Source: a virus. From it: 20,086 nucleotides of DNA. Position numbers and translations under genes: made by a program. The notes below the pieces were generated by a model. It was not told where the DNA came from. It saw nothing but the letters and a program-made list of their open reading frames with translations, and did not search any database. This document shows positions 1 through 7,630 of this stretch, piece by piece (within the stretch, counting starts at the first letter, position 1; each line of letters begins with the position of its first letter). The stretch lies in IMG/VR virus record IMGVR_UViG_3300027759_000537, positions 1-20,086 of that record; one strand, 5' to 3'.

Positions 1-2
1 AA

Positions 3-98
3 GAATGTTGCAGATTCTATTCTAAACTTATTGCCCGAAGATGCGTTGGTACTGCAACTACCAGCAATTCCGAGGGCTTTTTTATTTATGAAAAGTAA
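3..98 (+). CDS. possible 3' end of an upstream gene (partial)
   Basis: A frame open from the left edge ends at a TAA at 96-98. It overlaps the start of the next gene by 11 bases in the arrangement ATGAAAAGTAA, a type of tight overlap seen repeatedly in this window. The visible tail ends SNSEGFFIYEK and shows no domain I recognise. The frame of the next gene is also open to the left edge, so an alternative is that the DUF4373 protein simply has a longer N-terminus. Only sequence to the left can decide. Low confidence. Confidence 0.3.
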   Translation, partial: ECCRFYSKLIARRCVGTATTSNSEGFFIYEK

Positions 99-819
99 TA
101 CATATTATTTCAGCCACGATTATAACGCTGCAAATGATACAAAAATCCTGTTTTTACGGCATCAATTAGGAATGGAAGGCTATGGTATTTATTGGTATTT
201 AATTGAACAATTAGCCAACGCTGGAGGCAAATTACCCCTTGAACTTGTCCCTGTACTTGCTATGCAAATGCACTGCACTGATGTAAAAGTCAATGGGGTA
301 TTAATGAATTTTGGCTTATTTACAATTGTTTCAGGGGAGTTTTGGTCGGAAAGATTATCGCATCATTTAGAATTACGATTAAAATTAAGCGAAAGTGGTA
401 AAGCAGGTGCAAATAATAGGTGGGGTAATAGGGTGGCTATTGGGGAGGCTAATGCAAAGGAAAGTAAAGTAAAGGAAATAAAAGAAAAGGAAATTAAAGT
501 AAATAAAAGGAAAGTAGTAGGCACAACCCTTTTTGTAGATAGTGATGTAAATACTATTGAAAAATTTGAACAATCATTTATTGGAACTCAATATGAAATT
601 GCTAACTTCAATTACTATTTTGAGGTCATTAAAAATTGGTCCGATTCTAAAGGCGAAAAAAAGAAGGATTGGATAGCCACCGCAAAAAATTGGATGGCTA
701 GAGATTTAACGGAAGGAAAATTAATAGATAAAAATTATAACCCAAATGCAAAACGAACTAATCCAAATCAGCAACTCTCTTATGCTGAACGAGAAGCCCA
801 AAAACGAAATAGCTTGTAA
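88..819 (+). CDS. DUF4373 (Lin1244/Lin1753-like N-terminal domain) phage replication-associated protein
   Basis: Predicted protein of 243 residues. Residues 1-85 match my memory of the DUF4373 family: an N-terminal YYFSHDYNAANDTKI block, then LRHQLGMEGYGIYWYLIEQL, a winged-helix-like fold often found in replication-initiation or helicase-loader-type proteins of phages and plasmids of Firmicutes and Bacteroidota. A lysine/glutamate-rich linker follows at residues 122-146 (a nearly pure purine tract in the DNA), then a C-terminal part with DWIATAKNWMARD, a motif common at the end of such primosome-type proteins. The ATG at 88 is preferred over an in-frame TTG at 31 because the family starts right at MKSNTYYF. 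The C-terminus overlaps the next gene by 38 bases. A role in DNA replication is inferred from the family and position, with no catalytic residues to confirm it. Confidence 0.75.
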   Translation: MKSNTYYFSHDYNAANDTKILFLRHQLGMEGYGIYWYLIEQLANAGGKLPLELVPVLAMQMHCTDVKVNGVLMNFGLFTIVSGEFWSERLSHHLELRLKLSESGKAGANNRWGNRVAIGEANAKESKVKEIKEKEIKVNKRKVVGTTLFVDSDVNTIEKFEQSFIGTQYEIANFNYYFEVIKNWSDSKGEKKKDWIATAKNWMARDLTEGKLIDKNYNPNAKRTNPNQQLSYAEREAQKRNSL

Positions 820-1456
820 ATTAACCGATAAATACGAACTTAAAATTTATGAGGCAATCAATTCAATGAGTATTAGTAAATGCTCAAAAATAGAAGTAAA
901 AGAGGTACTTAAAACCTGTTTACAATTAAGCGGAACACAAACACCAGCAATGGATGACTTTGACTTTATTGTAGATTTTGTAATGGAAAACTACGGAATA
1001 TTTAAACTAAAGGAATTAAAAACCGCATTTGAAATGTTAGCAGCAGATAAATTATCAGTTGAAAAACATATCATATTTAACCCCAAATTAATCGGTGAAG
1101 TAATGTCTGCCTACAAAAAGATAGCAGTACAGGTAAGACAAAAAACACAAATAAACGAAATAAACGTAACACCAATGCAAGTAAATGAAGAACAAGCCAT
1201 AAAAGATGAGCAAGATTATTGGAACAAATCCGAGCAAAAGAATTGGCGGTTTTTAAACCATCAAGTATTTGACTATTTATGGAAGCGTAAACAAATTAAA
1301 ATATCAAAGGATCAAGGGGAAATGATTAAAGCCAAAGTTAGGGCAGTATTTTTAGCACAATCCAAGAAACCTGATGATATGCTAATAGATGAGGAAACAA
1401 TGAGGCAACAATGTAAAAAATATTCATTAATGATGCACTTTAATAACCAGCTATGA
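782..1456 (+). CDS. conserved phage protein of unknown function, possibly replication-linked
   Basis: Predicted protein of 224 residues, mostly helical, soluble, with no signal peptide or membrane segment. The ATG at 782 gives a 38-base overlap with the DUF4373 gene. An in-frame non-ATG start at 746 would lengthen the overlap to 74 bases and is less likely. The block FKLKELKTAFEMLAADKL followed by NPKLIGEVMSAYKKIA resembles proteins that often follow DUF4373-type genes in Bacteroidota phages, but I cannot name a domain. Coupling to the preceding gene suggests a partner in replication, for example a helicase loader. That is a guess from position only. Its stop overlaps the next tiny ORF as ATGA. 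Confidence 0.7.
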   Translation: MLNEKPKNEIACKLTDKYELKIYEAINSMSISKCSKIEVKEVLKTCLQLSGTQTPAMDDFDFIVDFVMENYGIFKLKELKTAFEMLAADKLSVEKHIIFNPKLIGEVMSAYKKIAVQVRQKTQINEINVTPMQVNEEQAIKDEQDYWNKSEQKNWRFLNHQVFDYLWKRKQIKISKDQGEMIKAKVRAVFLAQSKKPDDMLIDEETMRQQCKKYSLMMHFNNQL

Positions 1457-1524
1457 AAATAATATTAACAATACTAATTTGGGAGGGAATTAAGATTATT
1501 TACTATAAAATAATAAACCGATGA
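1453..1524 (+). CDS. 23-residue hydrophobic micropeptide, doubly coupled
   Basis: A 23-codon ORF starts with the ATG inside the ATGA that ends the previous gene (1453-1456) and ends with a TGA inside the ATGA that starts the next one (1521-1524). The peptide begins MKIILTILIW and continues as an amphipathic, lysine-containing, tyrosine-rich tail. It could be a short membrane peptide. Coupling at both ends is the evidence that it is translated. It could also be only a spacer allowing ribosomes to reinitiate at 1521. Confidence 0.5.
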   Translation: MKIILTILIWEGIKIIYYKIINR

Positions 1525-1772
1525 AAACAGCAATGCAAGAATTAATTGATGAACTTTCTTTTATTGAAGGTTTAAAAGATGAAATAGATTTAAGCCAAAA
1601 ATCTATATTAAAAACTGCTACTATTAAAAATGCACTTGAAAAAGAAAAGCAACAATCTATAAACTTAATAAAACAAACTTGTATGTTTATGGGTGCTTCT
1701 ATTATTGATATAGAAATTAGTAAAATGGAGTTTGAAGATATTTATAACAATTATTATAACCAAAACAAATAA
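1521..1772 (+). CDS. small hypothetical phage protein (83 aa)
   Basis: An 83-residue acidic, helical protein beginning MKTAMQELIDEL and ending in a Tyr/Asn-rich tail (FEDIYNNYYNQNK). The pattern of an N-terminal ELIDEL helix, a central KNALEKEKQQ helix and a C-terminal Y-rich end is familiar from small, uncharacterised proteins in Flavobacterium-type phages, where the function is unknown. The ATG overlaps the stop of the 23-residue ORF. No membrane segment or metal-binding motif is seen. Confidence 0.7.
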   Translation: MKTAMQELIDELSFIEGLKDEIDLSQKSILKTATIKNALEKEKQQSINLIKQTCMFMGASIIDIEISKMEFEDIYNNYYNQNK

Positions 1773-1775
1773 CCT

Positions 1776-1901
1776 ATGAAAGAACTGTTTAAACTAACAA
1801 TTGAGTTTACAAGGATATTTATAGGATTTATCCTAGCTATTATCATATTGGTAACATTTGACTTATACTACGAAATAAAACGATTGATTAAAACCATATA
1901 G
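1776..1901 (+). CDS. 41-residue single-pass membrane peptide
   Basis: ATG at 1776, three bases after the previous stop, TAG at 1899-1901. The 41-residue product has one clear hydrophobic segment at about residues 14-29 (IFIGFILAIIILVTF), flanked by charged residues (MKELFK before, EIKRLIK after), consistent with a single transmembrane helix and a positive C-terminal tail. It fills what would otherwise be an empty 160-base gap. Short membrane proteins of this form can act in lysis (holin- or spanin-like), but no endolysin is adjacent, so no function is assigned. Confidence 0.55.
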   Translation: MKELFKLTIEFTRIFIGFILAIIILVTFDLYYEIKRLIKTI

Positions 1902-1931
1902 TTGTTTTTATACTATAAAACCCTAATTTTG
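1902..1931 (+). promoter_or_regulatory. Bacteroidota-type promoter, likely leaderless start for the NinG gene
   Basis: TTG at 1902-1904, a 19-base spacer, then TAATTTTG at 1924-1931 matching the -7 consensus TAnnTTTG. The ATG at 1936 is only 4 bases after the box, so a start site at the usual distance would fall on or next to the ATG. Confidence 0.55.
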
Positions 1932-1935
1932 CTTT

Positions 1936-2307
1936 ATGGCTTTACAATCAATCCCAAGATTAACCGCAAAGGCTCAACAAATATTTAATCGCTATATAAG
2001 GACTAGAGATAGTCAAGATGGATATTTTACTTGTATTAGTTGCGGTCAGGTTAAAGATTATGAAAGTATGGATGCTGGGCATTATGTACCTGTAAAGGGA
2101 AGTTCAGCATTAAGGTTTGATGAGTACAATGTCAACGGAGAATGTAAATCTTGCAATGGCTTTGACCAATTCCACCTGATAGGCTATCGCAGAAACCTAA
2201 TTGATAAAATAGGTGAACGAATGGTTTTGCACCTTGAAAGCCAACATAGGCTCATAAAGAAATGGTCAAGAACTGAATTAAACGAATTAATAGAAAAATA
2301 CAAGTAA
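1936..2307 (+). CDS. ninG: NinG/Rap-like HNH recombination protein
   Basis: Predicted protein of 123 residues matching the lambda NinG (Rap) family, whose members act on recombination intermediates (Holliday junctions and D-loops) during phage recombination. Visible signatures are a CxxC pair at C33/C36, the DAGHY block at 46-50 giving an HNH-type histidine (H49), the LRFDEYNVNGEC block ending at C70, and a second CxxC (C70/C73) followed by N74. The four cysteines would bind a structural zinc around the HNH-type core. The C-terminal half (YRRNLIDKIGERMV...LE) matches the end of the family. It starts a block with its own promoter-like motif and is coupled to the next small gene by TAATG. Confidence 0.85.
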   Translation: MALQSIPRLTAKAQQIFNRYIRTRDSQDGYFTCISCGQVKDYESMDAGHYVPVKGSSALRFDEYNVNGECKSCNGFDQFHLIGYRRNLIDKIGERMVLHLESQHRLIKKWSRTELNELIEKYK

Positions 2308-2423
2308 TGGCGAAACTTAACGCAGCTGGGAAGGTAAACTTTGGCACAAGAAAAAAAGGTAAGTACAAAAAAAGTAACGGACCAAAAGACAAACCAACAA
2401 AACCATACAATAGACAAGGATAA
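2307..2423 (+). CDS. 38-residue very basic protein
   Basis: ATG at 2307 overlaps the stop of the NinG gene (TAATG) and its own TAA at 2421-2423 overlaps the next ATG the same way. The product begins MAKLNAAGKVNFGTRKKGK and ends KPTKPYNRQG, with about a third Lys/Arg, and is probably disordered. Small proteins with this MAKLN..G.VNFGTRKKG start and a PYNRQG end recur in Bacteroidota phages as I recall them. Their function is unknown, and nucleic-acid binding is a reasonable inference from charge only. Confidence 0.65.
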   Translation: MAKLNAAGKVNFGTRKKGKYKKSNGPKDKPTKPYNRQG

Positions 2424-2617
2424 TGAAAGATACATTTTCAAAGAAAGAATATAACTGCAAGTGTGGAACTTTAAATGCAAGGTACATTTGGCATAGTGAA
2501 CTTAAAACATACACATTGAAATGTAATAGATGCAGTAAAGAATTAAACTTAAACAACTTAAAAAGTAAAGAAGTGCCACAAACTGCATCAATTAGAACAC
2601 CAACAAAGAACCGATAA
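2423..2617 (+). CDS. 64-residue zinc-ribbon-like protein
   Basis: The product has a CKCG motif near residue 13 and CNRC near residue 35, spaced as in a small treble-clef or zinc-ribbon knuckle, followed by a polar, probably disordered tail. It starts and ends in TAATG overlaps with its neighbours, so it is part of a tightly coupled cassette with the basic 38-residue protein and the ParB-domain protein. The metal site is read from the cysteine pattern. What it binds is unknown. Confidence 0.65.
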   Translation: MKDTFSKKEYNCKCGTLNARYIWHSELKTYTLKCNRCSKELNLNNLKSKEVPQTASIRTPTKNR

Positions 2618-3042
2618 TGTTAATCAACGAAATCAAACCAAACCCAAACAATCCTAGAATTATAAAGGATCATAAGTTTAAACAACTGGTTAAGTCAATC
2701 CAAGATTTCCCCCAAATGCTTGAGTTGAGACCTATTGTCATTGATGAAAATAATATGGTTTTAGGTGGCAATATGAGACTAAAGGCTTGTTTAGAAGCTG
2801 GGTTAACCGATGTTCCTGTAATTCACGCAAACAATTTAAGCGAAGCACAAAAGAAAGAATTTATCGTTAAAGATAATGTTGGCTATGGTGAATGGGAGTG
2901 GGATGCTTTGGCAAACGAATGGAACATTGAAGATTTAGATAATTGGGGATTAGATATACCAGCATTCGCAAATGATATAGATCAACCAAAGGACAATGCC
3001 ATAGTAGGTACGACTTGTCCGAATTGTGGTGTAACTTTGTAA
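2617..3042 (+). CDS. ParB/Srx-fold N-terminal domain protein
   Basis: Predicted protein of 141 residues. Residues 1-90 follow the ParB-like nuclease/CTPase fold: INEIKPNPNNPR at the start, LRPIVIDENNMVLGGNMR (the phosphate-binding GGNMR at 50-54 replaces the usual G-N/E-x-R) and RLKACLEAGLTDVPV. Residues 91-141 continue with EWEWDALANEW and LDNWGLDIP, as in phage proteins where a ParB domain is fused to a DNA methyltransferase. Here the protein stops after CPNC (C134/C137) with no methyltransferase. Such genes commonly sit just before terminase genes, as here. The function is unproven: DNA binding or nicking, or a remnant of a ParB-methyltransferase fusion. Confidence 0.8.
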   Translation: MLINEIKPNPNNPRIIKDHKFKQLVKSIQDFPQMLELRPIVIDENNMVLGGNMRLKACLEAGLTDVPVIHANNLSEAQKKEFIVKDNVGYGEWEWDALANEWNIEDLDNWGLDIPAFANDIDQPKDNAIVGTTCPNCGVTL

Positions 3043-3065
3043 AATAGTGAAACAATAGTGAGATT

Positions 3066-3413
3066 ATGGCTAATGAACAAAATTTAACCCCATTTAAGAA
3101 AGGAGAAGTTGCAAACCCTAATGGCAGACCTAAAGGAGTGCCTAATTCAAGAACTCGTTTACTGCGTTTACTTGAACTTGTTACCAAAGTGCGTAACCCT
3201 GTTACAGGCGAAGATGAGGAGTTTACAATAGCTGAACAGTTAGATATGAAGATAATTGCAAAGGCAATGAAATCCGACTTAAGGGCTTATCAGGAAATAC
3301 TTGACCGATTAGAAGGCAGAGCAAAACAAACAACCGACATTAACGCAAACATTCAAGGTAGCGTTCAAATAGTAATACAAGAAGATGAGCGATGCAAACC
3401 AATTGAAGATTAA
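3066..3413 (+). CDS. DUF5681-type protein, probable terminase small subunit
   Basis: Predicted protein of 115 residues. Residues 10-25 carry [15 protein letters not shown], the DUF5681 signature, followed by basic helices and the segment [19 protein letters not shown], typical of small proteins directly before TerL in many phages. The small subunit recognises phage DNA and feeds it to TerL. The assignment rests on the DUF5681 block and on a 29-base overlap with the terL gene. There is no clear helix-turn-helix that I can point to. Confidence 0.7.
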   Translation: MANEQNLTPFKKGEVANPNGRPKGVPNSRTRLLRLLELVTKVRNPVTGEDEEFTIAEQLDMKIIAKAMKSDLRAYQEILDRLEGRAKQTTDINANIQGSVQIVIQEDERCKPIED

Positions 3414-4551
3414 TGCAACACCAGTATTCTTTGCCAACAAAAGAGCATACGAAGGCAATTATCCTGTCATTTGCAATGAAGGTGGCACAAGGAGTTCAAA
3501 GTCTTATTCCATTGTTCAGTTACTGATTGAGATAGCCTATAACAATCCAAAGACTAGGATTTCAATTGTATCGCATTCCCTTCCACATATCAAACGAGGT
3601 GTTTATAGGGATTTTAAAAGCATAATGGAGAATTGGGGTTTATGGCAAGACAATGACTTTAGCTTTTCCGATTTTATATACACTTATCCCAACGGATCAT
3701 ACATTGAATTGTTTGGATTAGAAGATGAAAGCAAAGCAAGAGGACCAGCAAGGGATGTGCTATTCATTAACGAAGCCAACTTAATTAAGCGTACACTTTA
3801 CGACCAATTACTAATGCGAACCACAGGCAAGGTTTTCCTTGATTGGAATCCTGCTGACTTTATCAATTATGTTTACGAGATAGCCGACAATCCTGAAAAC
3901 AAACGCATTCATTCTACCTACCTAAATAACCTGCCAAACCTATCCGAATCACAAATAAAAAACATAGAGCAATATAAAAACCTACCTGATGACTTTATGT
4001 GGAAGGTTTACGGATTAGGGGAACGAGGTGCAGCAAAAGAACTTATTTACACACAATGGAAGCAATATGACACCGCACCCGAAGGAGATGTATTTTATGG
4101 GCTTGACTTTGGTTATGTGCATCCAGCTGCACTTATAAAGGTTACCCATCACGAAGGAGAGAATTACTTTGAGGAAATAATTTATCAAAGCGGATTAACT
4201 TTAAGTGATCTAACAAGATTGATAAAGGAGAAAGTGCCTGAACGAGCAACAATCTACGCAGATGCAGCAGAACCAAAATCAATAGAGGAACTTTACCGAC
4301 AAGGGTTTAATATTAAACCTGCACAAAAGGATGTATGGGCTGGAATTGTTAAAATGAAATCTTATCCTATAAACATACATTTCCATAGCAAAAACTTAAA
4401 GCGTGAGTTTATGTCGTACAAATGGAAAAAGGATAAAAACGATAATGTAATTGAGGAACCTGTAAAAGCAAATGATGACGCTTTAGATGCTTCAAGATAC
4501 GCAGTATTTACTCACTTGACAAAACCTAAATTTGCAGTAAGTGTATTTTAA
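3385..4551 (+). CDS. terL: terminase large subunit (ATPase and nuclease)
   Basis: The DNA-packaging motor: it cuts concatemeric DNA and pumps it through the portal. The 388 residues show both domains. The ATPase has a Walker A at 33-40 (GGTRSSKS) and a Walker B at 125-130 (VLFINE, catalytic Glu E130). The RNase H-like nuclease has acidic residues at D241 (GLDFGY), D293 (YADAAEPKS) and D365/D368 ([10 protein letters not shown]). Length and motifs fit the terminase 3/6-type families (PBSX-like). The ATG at 3385 lies inside the preceding gene. The gene ends just before a promoter-like motif, so the packaging block stops here. Confidence 0.95.
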   Translation: MSDANQLKINATPVFFANKRAYEGNYPVICNEGGTRSSKSYSIVQLLIEIAYNNPKTRISIVSHSLPHIKRGVYRDFKSIMENWGLWQDNDFSFSDFIYTYPNGSYIELFGLEDESKARGPARDVLFINEANLIKRTLYDQLLMRTTGKVFLDWNPADFINYVYEIADNPENKRIHSTYLNNLPNLSESQIKNIEQYKNLPDDFMWKVYGLGERGAAKELIYTQWKQYDTAPEGDVFYGLDFGYVHPAALIKVTHHEGENYFEEIIYQSGLTLSDLTRLIKEKVPERATIYADAAEPKSIEELYRQGFNIKPAQKDVWAGIVKMKSYPINIHFHSKNLKREFMSYKWKKDKNDNVIEEPVKANDDALDASRYAVFTHLTKPKFAVSVF

Positions 4552-4563
4552 CTTAAATTTCTT

Positions 4564-4571
4564 TAACTTTG
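4564..4571 (+). promoter_or_regulatory. TAnnTTTG -7 box before the portal gene
   Basis: TAACTTTG lies in the 36-base gap between terL and the portal gene, 16 bases before the ATG at 4588. No TTG at the expected -33 spacing is seen (the nearest TTTG is 29 bases upstream), so this is a half-supported promoter. Confidence 0.35.
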
Positions 4572-4587
4572 TTTAAATTCTAATAAT

Positions 4588-5967
4588 ATGGGTTTATTTG
4601 ACATCTTCACTAAAAAGAAGATTAACACACTATTTCCAACAATTCCGATGAACTCCCAAATAGCAATTGAAAGGGGTATAGTTACTTGGCAAGGAGCAGA
4701 CCAAAGAAGTTTTGTTGATGATGGATATGTAGCAAACGATATAGTTTACTCAATCATTAAACTAATTACCGACAAAGCTAAAATTGCACCATTCCACGTT
4801 TACAAGGTTGTAGATGAAAAGGCTGCAAAGAAATACAAATCTTTAGCTGCACAAAAAGACATCAACTTAAAAGAACTTGAGACTTTACACAAAAAGGCAT
4901 ACGAACTTTACACAGGAGACCAACGCTTAAACGAGTTGCTTAAATATCCTAACGAGGAAGATTGTTGGAGTGATTTGGTTGAACAATGGTGTGGTTTTAA
5001 GTTAATAACAGGTAACGCTTTCATTTATGGCAAACTTATTGAAGCAGGAAACAATCAGGGCAAACCATTTGAACTATTTGCTTTGCCTAGTCAGTATATG
5101 GCTATTATTGCAAATATCAATGTGTTCCCCCCAACACGAGCTGGGTATCAACTTTATTACGGACAAATGTGGTCATTTGATACAAAAGAAATACTCCACG
5201 ATAAATACTTCAATCCACAATGGGGAGTTACAGGTGGACAGTTATACGGACAAAGCCCATTAAGAGCAGCAGCCAAAAACTTAACAAGATCAAACGAAGC
5301 TAAAACCGCTTCCGTTGCATCATTCCAAAATGGTGGACCTGCTGGAGTTTTATTTATGAACGATGAAAGGTTTGATCCTACAAGTGGTCAAGCACAGGCA
5401 CAAGCACTTAAAACCGCAGTTAGTCAAAAAGGTGGTTCAGCTAACTTTAACTCAATTGCAGTATCAGGTTATAAAGTAGATTGGAAACAAATTGGACTTT
5501 CTCCTGTGGAACTTAATATCATTGAATCGGAAAAATGGGATTTAAAAGCACTATGTAATATCTACGGAGTACCTAGTCAACTTTTAAACGATAGCGATTC
5601 AAAGACCTATAACAATCAAAGAGAAGGGGAAAAGGCATTAACACTTCGTTGTGCCATCCCATTACTTAACTCATTGACTGAAAACCTTAATAGGAAATTA
5701 CATTCCGATTGGGGTTACAAAGGAACAAATCTTTATGTAGATTACGACCTTTCAGTTTACGGAGAATTAGAAGCAAATAAAGCCGAGCAAACTGACTGGT
5801 TAAATACTGCGTGGTGGATTAGCCCTAAACAAAAGTTGGATATTATGAATATTGAAGTTCCTGATTATATTCCTAAAGAGGAATTAGAGAAACTTTACAT
5901 CCCAACAGGATTGCAAACTATTGACCAATTCCAACCTTTGAATATTCCTGATAACCTAAATCCATAA
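4588..5967 (+). CDS. HK97-type portal protein
   Basis: The dodecameric portal at one capsid vertex, through which DNA enters and leaves. The 459-residue length fits the HK97 Phage_portal family. Visible landmarks: an N-terminal stretch with YVANDIVYSIIKLITDKA, the conserved FKLITGNAFIY at 137-147, and LCNIYGVPSQLLND at 322-335 followed by YNNQREGEKAL and LLNSLTENLNRKL, the classic end of the clip and stem region. Position between TerL and a MuF-like protein fits. Two bases separate it from the next ATG. Confidence 0.95.
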   Translation: MGLFDIFTKKKINTLFPTIPMNSQIAIERGIVTWQGADQRSFVDDGYVANDIVYSIIKLITDKAKIAPFHVYKVVDEKAAKKYKSLAAQKDINLKELETLHKKAYELYTGDQRLNELLKYPNEEDCWSDLVEQWCGFKLITGNAFIYGKLIEAGNNQGKPFELFALPSQYMAIIANINVFPPTRAGYQLYYGQMWSFDTKEILHDKYFNPQWGVTGGQLYGQSPLRAAAKNLTRSNEAKTASVASFQNGGPAGVLFMNDERFDPTSGQAQAQALKTAVSQKGGSANFNSIAVSGYKVDWKQIGLSPVELNIIESEKWDLKALCNIYGVPSQLLNDSDSKTYNNQREGEKALTLRCAIPLLNSLTENLNRKLHSDWGYKGTNLYVDYDLSVYGELEANKAEQTDWLNTAWWISPKQKLDIMNIEVPDYIPKEELEKLYIPTGLQTIDQFQPLNIPDNLNP

Positions 5968-5968
5968 A

Positions 5969-6847
5969 ATGATTTGGCAAGATTATAAAAAATTATATGC
6001 CAACGCATTAAAGCAATACTCACCGAAGTTCAAAAAAGAACTACAAAATCAGGTGAACACCTATTGCCGTACATTAGACTATAACGCAATTAGCGATAAA
6101 GCCATTAAAAAGACCATTCAAAAGCTGCATTTGGCTATGGGTGTAAAGATGGCTCAAATTAGTAGTAAGGTCGTAAAAAGGTCAGTAAAGGGCATTTACG
6201 AGTCATTAGAGGTTAAATCAGCGGAAACCGATTTGTTTGCTTACACTATCCTTCAGTATTTGCAAACGCAAGGGCTTGACCAATTAGCATCCGACATAAC
6301 GAATACAACCAAAGACCAAATCCGAAGATACCTAATACAATCAGCCGAGCAAAACCTAACACTACCTGAATCAATTGTTTTATTGAGGGGTGCAGGTATT
6401 ACGGATTATAGAGCAGAGTTGATAGCAAGAACGGAAACAGGAAGGGCTGCCAATATTGGTTCAATGGTTGGTGCAACAAGTACAGGATTAGTAACTGTCA
6501 AAGAATGGATTGCAGCTAAAGACAATAGAACAAGAAGGATTCCACGAGACCAATTTGACCACCTAAATATGGATGGTACTAAAATACCAATGGATGCGAC
6601 ATTTAAATTGCAAAATAAGAAAGGCGGTTTTGACTTAATGTTACATCCTTGCGATTCAAGTGGTAGTGCTGGTGATGTTTGCAACTGCCGATGTACTTTA
6701 GGATATGAGGCACAAAGGGATAAAAATGGCAAACTTTTAAAGCTAGAAGATAACCCACCAAAAGGCAATGTCGGAATGATTTGGGGAATACTAACTAACG
6801 CAGTAGGTATGCAAATAGGAAACTTAATTGCAGACTTGTTTGAATAA
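5969..6847 (+). CDS. MuF-like head morphogenesis protein
   Basis: Predicted protein of 292 residues of the phage Mu gpF / SPP1 gp7 family, minor head proteins that sit near the portal and help head assembly or DNA ejection. The diagnostic region is LIARTETGRA at 151-160, followed by an aspartate/histidine segment (RDQFDHLNMDG) and the cysteine-rich end VCNCRCTLGY at 237-246, matching the family's NCRC motif. The tail after residue 246 (GNVGMIWGILTNAVGMQIG) is glycine- and hydrophobic-rich and may be an internal membrane-active or portal-contact peptide. Position directly after the portal is the usual one. Confidence 0.9.
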   Translation: MIWQDYKKLYANALKQYSPKFKKELQNQVNTYCRTLDYNAISDKAIKKTIQKLHLAMGVKMAQISSKVVKRSVKGIYESLEVKSAETDLFAYTILQYLQTQGLDQLASDITNTTKDQIRRYLIQSAEQNLTLPESIVLLRGAGITDYRAELIARTETGRAANIGSMVGATSTGLVTVKEWIAAKDNRTRRIPRDQFDHLNMDGTKIPMDATFKLQNKKGGFDLMLHPCDSSGSAGDVCNCRCTLGYEAQRDKNGKLLKLEDNPPKGNVGMIWGILTNAVGMQIGNLIADLFE

Positions 6848-6867
6848 TAAAAAAAAATATAACTTTG
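6839..6867 (+). promoter_or_regulatory. promoter with near-leaderless spacing before the prohead protease
   Basis: TTTG at 6839-6842, a 17-base spacer, and TAACTTTG at 6860-6867 fit the Bacteroidota -33/-7 consensus. The ATG at 6873 is 5 bases after the box, so the transcript would start at or 1-2 bases before the ATG. The motif overlaps the end of the MuF-like gene. Confidence 0.6.
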
Positions 6868-6872
6868 TAAAT

Positions 6873-7628
6873 ATGAAAACTTACGCATCAAAAGATTTAA
6901 TTGTTGAAAAACAAGACATCGGCTACGAAGTAATGGATGTAGATACCGAACAACGCAGGGTTAAAGCGGTTTGGGCAAGAACAGGTAATGTAGATTTAGA
7001 CAATGATATTATCGTTCCTGAAGCATTCACAAAGACTTTAAGCGAAAGAGGTCCAGCAGGTAAAAACTTGATATGGTCTTTAGTTGACCATTGTGCTGAA
7101 ATGGAAGCGGTTATTGGTAAGCCTGAACAATTATATGTTGAAGGTGATATGCTTATTGCAATTACTCCAATAGTAATGACCGAAACAGGCGAAGATATTA
7201 TGAAGATGTACGATGCAGGTTTAATTAATCAGCATTCAATTGGATTTACTACAATAAATTCAAGCGTAGGTAAGGATGGAGTAAGAACAATAACTGAACT
7301 TAAACTTTATGAAGGTAGTGCGGTATTATGGGCAGCAAACCCTGAAACACCAACTATTTCAGTAAAGAGTGAAGTAAAAAGAGAGCAATTAGCAAACAGG
7401 CTAGAGAAACTCTTGAAAGCGTTTAAAGGCGGTAAATTTACCGATGAAACCTTTGCGTTGATGGAGATTGAAATAAAAAGAATTCAAGCAGATTTATTGG
7501 AGATTGAAATCGTTAAAGAAATCACTGCGGTCGCAGAAGCACCCCAGCCGATAATTGAGGAAGTCAAAAACAATGATGCGGAAATCTTGAAGGCAATAAA
7601 AGAATTTAATAAAATACTAAAAAAGTAA
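6873..7628 (+). CDS. prohead protease (HK97/S78 family)
   Basis: Capsid maturation protease that trims the N-terminal scaffold domain of the major capsid protein. In the 251 residues, the protease fold covers about 1-180: GNVDLDNDIIVPEAF near 41-55, the catalytic histidine H73 in SLVDHC, the serine S122 in NQHSIGF, and the LWAANPETP block at about 155-163. The last 70 residues (187-251) are charged and helical, a probable coiled coil that may tether the enzyme or act as scaffold. The ATG at 6873 is chosen over an in-frame TTG at 6828 because the upstream part would overlap the MuF gene and cover the promoter-like motif. Only 2 bases separate it from the capsid gene. Confidence 0.9.
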   Translation: MKTYASKDLIVEKQDIGYEVMDVDTEQRRVKAVWARTGNVDLDNDIIVPEAFTKTLSERGPAGKNLIWSLVDHCAEMEAVIGKPEQLYVEGDMLIAITPIVMTETGEDIMKMYDAGLINQHSIGFTTINSSVGKDGVRTITELKLYEGSAVLWAANPETPTISVKSEVKREQLANRLEKLLKAFKGGKFTDETFALMEIEIKRIQADLLEIEIVKEITAVAEAPQPIIEEVKNNDAEILKAIKEFNKILKK

Positions 7629-7630
7629 AA

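Noticed and set aside
31-87. N-terminal extension of the DUF4373 protein from a TTG at 31
   Set aside because: The family begins at MKSNTYYF (88); the extension would overlap a probable upstream gene. It remains possible because that frame is open to the window edge.
385-573. Phe/Tyr-rich open frame on the - strand read as a membrane protein
   Set aside because: It is the reverse complement of the Lys/Glu-rich purine tract in the DUF4373 protein, which automatically gives Phe/Leu/Tyr-rich sequence.
6406-6891. Open frame of 161 codons on the - strand over the MuF-like gene
   Set aside because: Antisense to a clear MuF-family gene and crossing its stop and the next promoter, with no recognisable protein pattern.
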